Source of the DNA: Marinifilum breve
Lineage (GTDB): Bacteria; Bacteroidota; Bacteroidia; Bacteroidales; Marinifilaceae
Length of the DNA stretch: 64,000 nucleotides
NCBI RefSeq assembly: GCF_003202155.1
Contig: NZ_QFLI01000001.1
Location: 620,001-684,000 of the forward strand
Reading direction: 5' to 3'
Every line of letters begins with the position of its first letter. Positions within the stretch are counted from its first letter, which is position 1. The translations under genes were made by a program, and so were the position numbers. Of the stretch, positions 62,744 through 64,000 are shown in pieces. The notes beneath the pieces are model-generated. The model saw nothing but the letters and a program-made list of their open reading frames with translations. It had not been told where the DNA came from and made no database searches.

Positions 62744-64000
62744 TTAATTGTTCTGTTTTCTGATTAAATTCAGTGCACTTCCTGCTTTAAACCACTCAAT
62801 TTGAACCTCGTTGTATGAGTGATTTGCTACGATATTGTCGCGTGTTCCATCTTCATGTGTTACAACAAGCGTTAATGGTGTTCCAGGAGTAAAATCGGTT
62901 AAACCGATAATATCAATTTGATCTTTTTCCTGAATTTTATCGTAATCCGCTTTATCAGCAAATGTAAGTGCCAGAACTCCTTGTTTTTTCAAATTGGTTT
63001 CATGAATTCGAGCAAACGAACGCACGATAACTGCTTTAACACCCAAATGACGCGGCTCCATTGCAGCATGTTCTCTTGATGATCCTTCACCATAGTTTTC
63101 ATCCCCAACTACAATTGAACCCACACCCTGGGCTTTTAATGCTCGAGCTGTTGCAGGAACTTCATCATAAGAACCACTCACCGGATTAAAAATGGAATTG
63201 GTCTCTTCGTTAAAGTAATTAACAGCTCCAATCAGCATATTGTTCGAAATGTTATCCAAATGTCCACGGAATCTCAACCATGGTCCTGCCATAGAAATGT
63301 GGTCAGTTGTACATTTTCCTTTGGCTTTTATCAACAGGTTTAGTCCTTTATAATCTAAACCATCCCATTCTCCAAAAGGAGCTAATAATTGTAAACGTTC
63401 CGAATCTTCTTTCACATCCACAACTACTTCCGAACCATTTGCTTGAGGAGCCAGATAACCAGAATCCTTCATATCAAATCCATTTGGAGGGAATTCCAAT
63501 CCTGTTGGTTCATCCAACTTCACCTCAACTCCATCTTCATTAACAAGAGTATCAGTCATTGGATTAAAACACAAATCACCTGCAATTGCCATAGCCGTTA
63601 CCAATTCCGGCGAAGCTACAAATCCATGTGTATTTGGATTTCCATCATTACGCTTGGCAAAATTTCTATTGAAAGAAGTAATGATTGAGTTCTTTCTTGT
63701 TGGATCATCAGTATGGCGTTTCCATTGTCCAATACAAGGTCCACATGCATTGGCCATGATCACACCACCAATATCTTCAAATTCTTTCAGGATTCCGTCT
63801 CGCTCTGTAGTATATCTCACCAGTTCCGAACCTGGTGTTACCACAAATTCAGCCTTTACTTTCAGGTTCTTATCCTTAGCCTGCTTCGCAAGTGATGCAG
63901 CTCTCGATAAATCTTCATATGATGAGTTCGTACAAGATCCGATCAAACCAACCTCCAAAGTTTGAGGATAATCATTCTCCTTAACTGCTTTGGCAAAAGA
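62744..64000 (-). CDS. Aconitate hydratase, 5' end outside window
   Basis: The frame continues to the right edge (14 codons beyond the TTG at 63958), so about 419 C-terminal residues are present. Aconitase isomerises citrate to isocitrate with a [4Fe-4S] cluster. All three cluster cysteines are visible: one in [11 protein letters not shown] and two in [10 protein letters not shown]. The active-site [14 protein letters not shown] is intact, and the swivel domain ([18 protein letters not shown]) follows. The wording is of the mitochondrial-type aconitase (about 750 residues). It precedes gltA in the transcript. Confidence 0.94.
   Translation of the reverse strand, partial: SFAKAVKENDYPQTLEVGLIGSCTNSSYEDLSRAASLAKQAKDKNLKVKAEFVVTPGSELVRYTTERDGILKEFEDIGGVIMANACGPCIGQWKRHTDDPTRKNSIITSFNRNFAKRNDGNPNTHGFVASPELVTAMAIAGDLCFNPMTDTLVNEDGVEVKLDEPTGLEFPPNGFDMKDSGYLAPQANGSEVVVDVKEDSERLQLLAPFGEWDGLDYKGLNLLIKAKGKCTTDHISMAGPWLRFRGHLDNISNNMLIGAVNYFNEETNSIFNPVSGSYDEVPATARALKAQGVGSIVVGDENYGEGSSREHAAMEPRHLGVKAVIVRSFARIHETNLKKQGVLALTFADKADYDKIQEKDQIDIIGLTDFTPGTPLTLVVTHEDGTRDNIVANHSYNEVQIEWFKAGSALNLIRKQNN

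Noticed and set aside
1-64000. tRNA, rRNA, prophage, restriction or antiphage system
   Set aside because: No sequence with the needed hallmarks was seen anywhere in the window; the AlbA_2 protein alone is not enough to call a defence system.

Overview
The window is AT-rich chromosomal DNA from a member of the phylum Bacteroidota, most likely a marine Bacteroidales/Marinilabiliales-type organism; the genus cannot be fixed from the sequence alone. The evidence is the gene content (complete bat aerotolerance operon, GLPGLI protein beside an outer membrane barrel, DUF4301, DUF2027-Smr, TIGR01212 radical SAM, GxxExxY and four-helix-bundle genes in a polysaccharide locus) and repeated Bacteroidota-type promoters of the form TTG-N18-20-TAnnTTTG. 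No rRNA, tRNA, phage, insertion sequence or CRISPR array was seen.

Region 1 (1-14910, all minus strand) is a surface polysaccharide locus transcribed right to left. A CapD/WbpM/PglF-like membrane dehydratase is followed by a large SLBB export protein, a frameshifted GxxExxY gene, a Wzz-like chain-length protein, a eukaryote-like UDP-glucose dehydrogenase and a UDP-glucuronate 4-epimerase. A tightly overlapping nonulosonic-acid set follows: pseB, pseC, an aldo/keto reductase, an SDR, an SpsF/PseF-like cytidylyltransferase and a PseG-like hydrolase cut by the window edge. The likely products are UDP-GlcA, UDP-GalA and a CMP-activated pseudaminic-type sugar for a Wza/Wzz-style capsule or exopolysaccharide.

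Region 2 (14910-20456) holds a 16-copy heptamer satellite, the RNase P RNA gene with its promoter inside a perfect palindrome, a four-helix-bundle gene, a SPOR protein and a TPR-PD40-OmpA envelope protein. Region 3 (20457-42417) is mostly housekeeping and envelope genes: queA, a DUF2027-Smr protein, a LysE exporter, a PlsC-GNAT fusion probably making amino-acid lipids, a PHP phosphatase, two radical SAM proteins, TPR proteins, DUF4301, a DUF368 polyprenyl-phosphate transporter, aroE, an outer membrane barrel with its GLPGLI partner, a TRM11-like methylase, an HTH-DUF4870 regulator and truA.

Region 4 (42602-51329) is the moxR-DUF58-(DUF4381-like)-batA-batB-batC-batD-batE operon, with a promoter at the front and a clear terminator at the end. 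Region 5 (51384-64000) holds a mutarotase-like protein, an OYE-family reductase, a U32 protein, an AlbA_2 protein, a structured RNA that looks like 6S RNA, a TatD-tcdA-ogt run, a divergent nitronate-monooxygenase-like protein, and the citrate synthase and aconitase genes.

The most unusual feature is an array at 40399-40628. The octamer TTCCGCAC occurs 11 times without a mismatch, almost always exactly 21 bp (two helical turns) apart, while the DNA between the octamers varies freely. Other items worth a look are palindromic elements that appear to have inserted in frame into coding sequences, a 41-bp satellite behind the bat operon, and the divergent TIM-barrel protein at 59062-60858.
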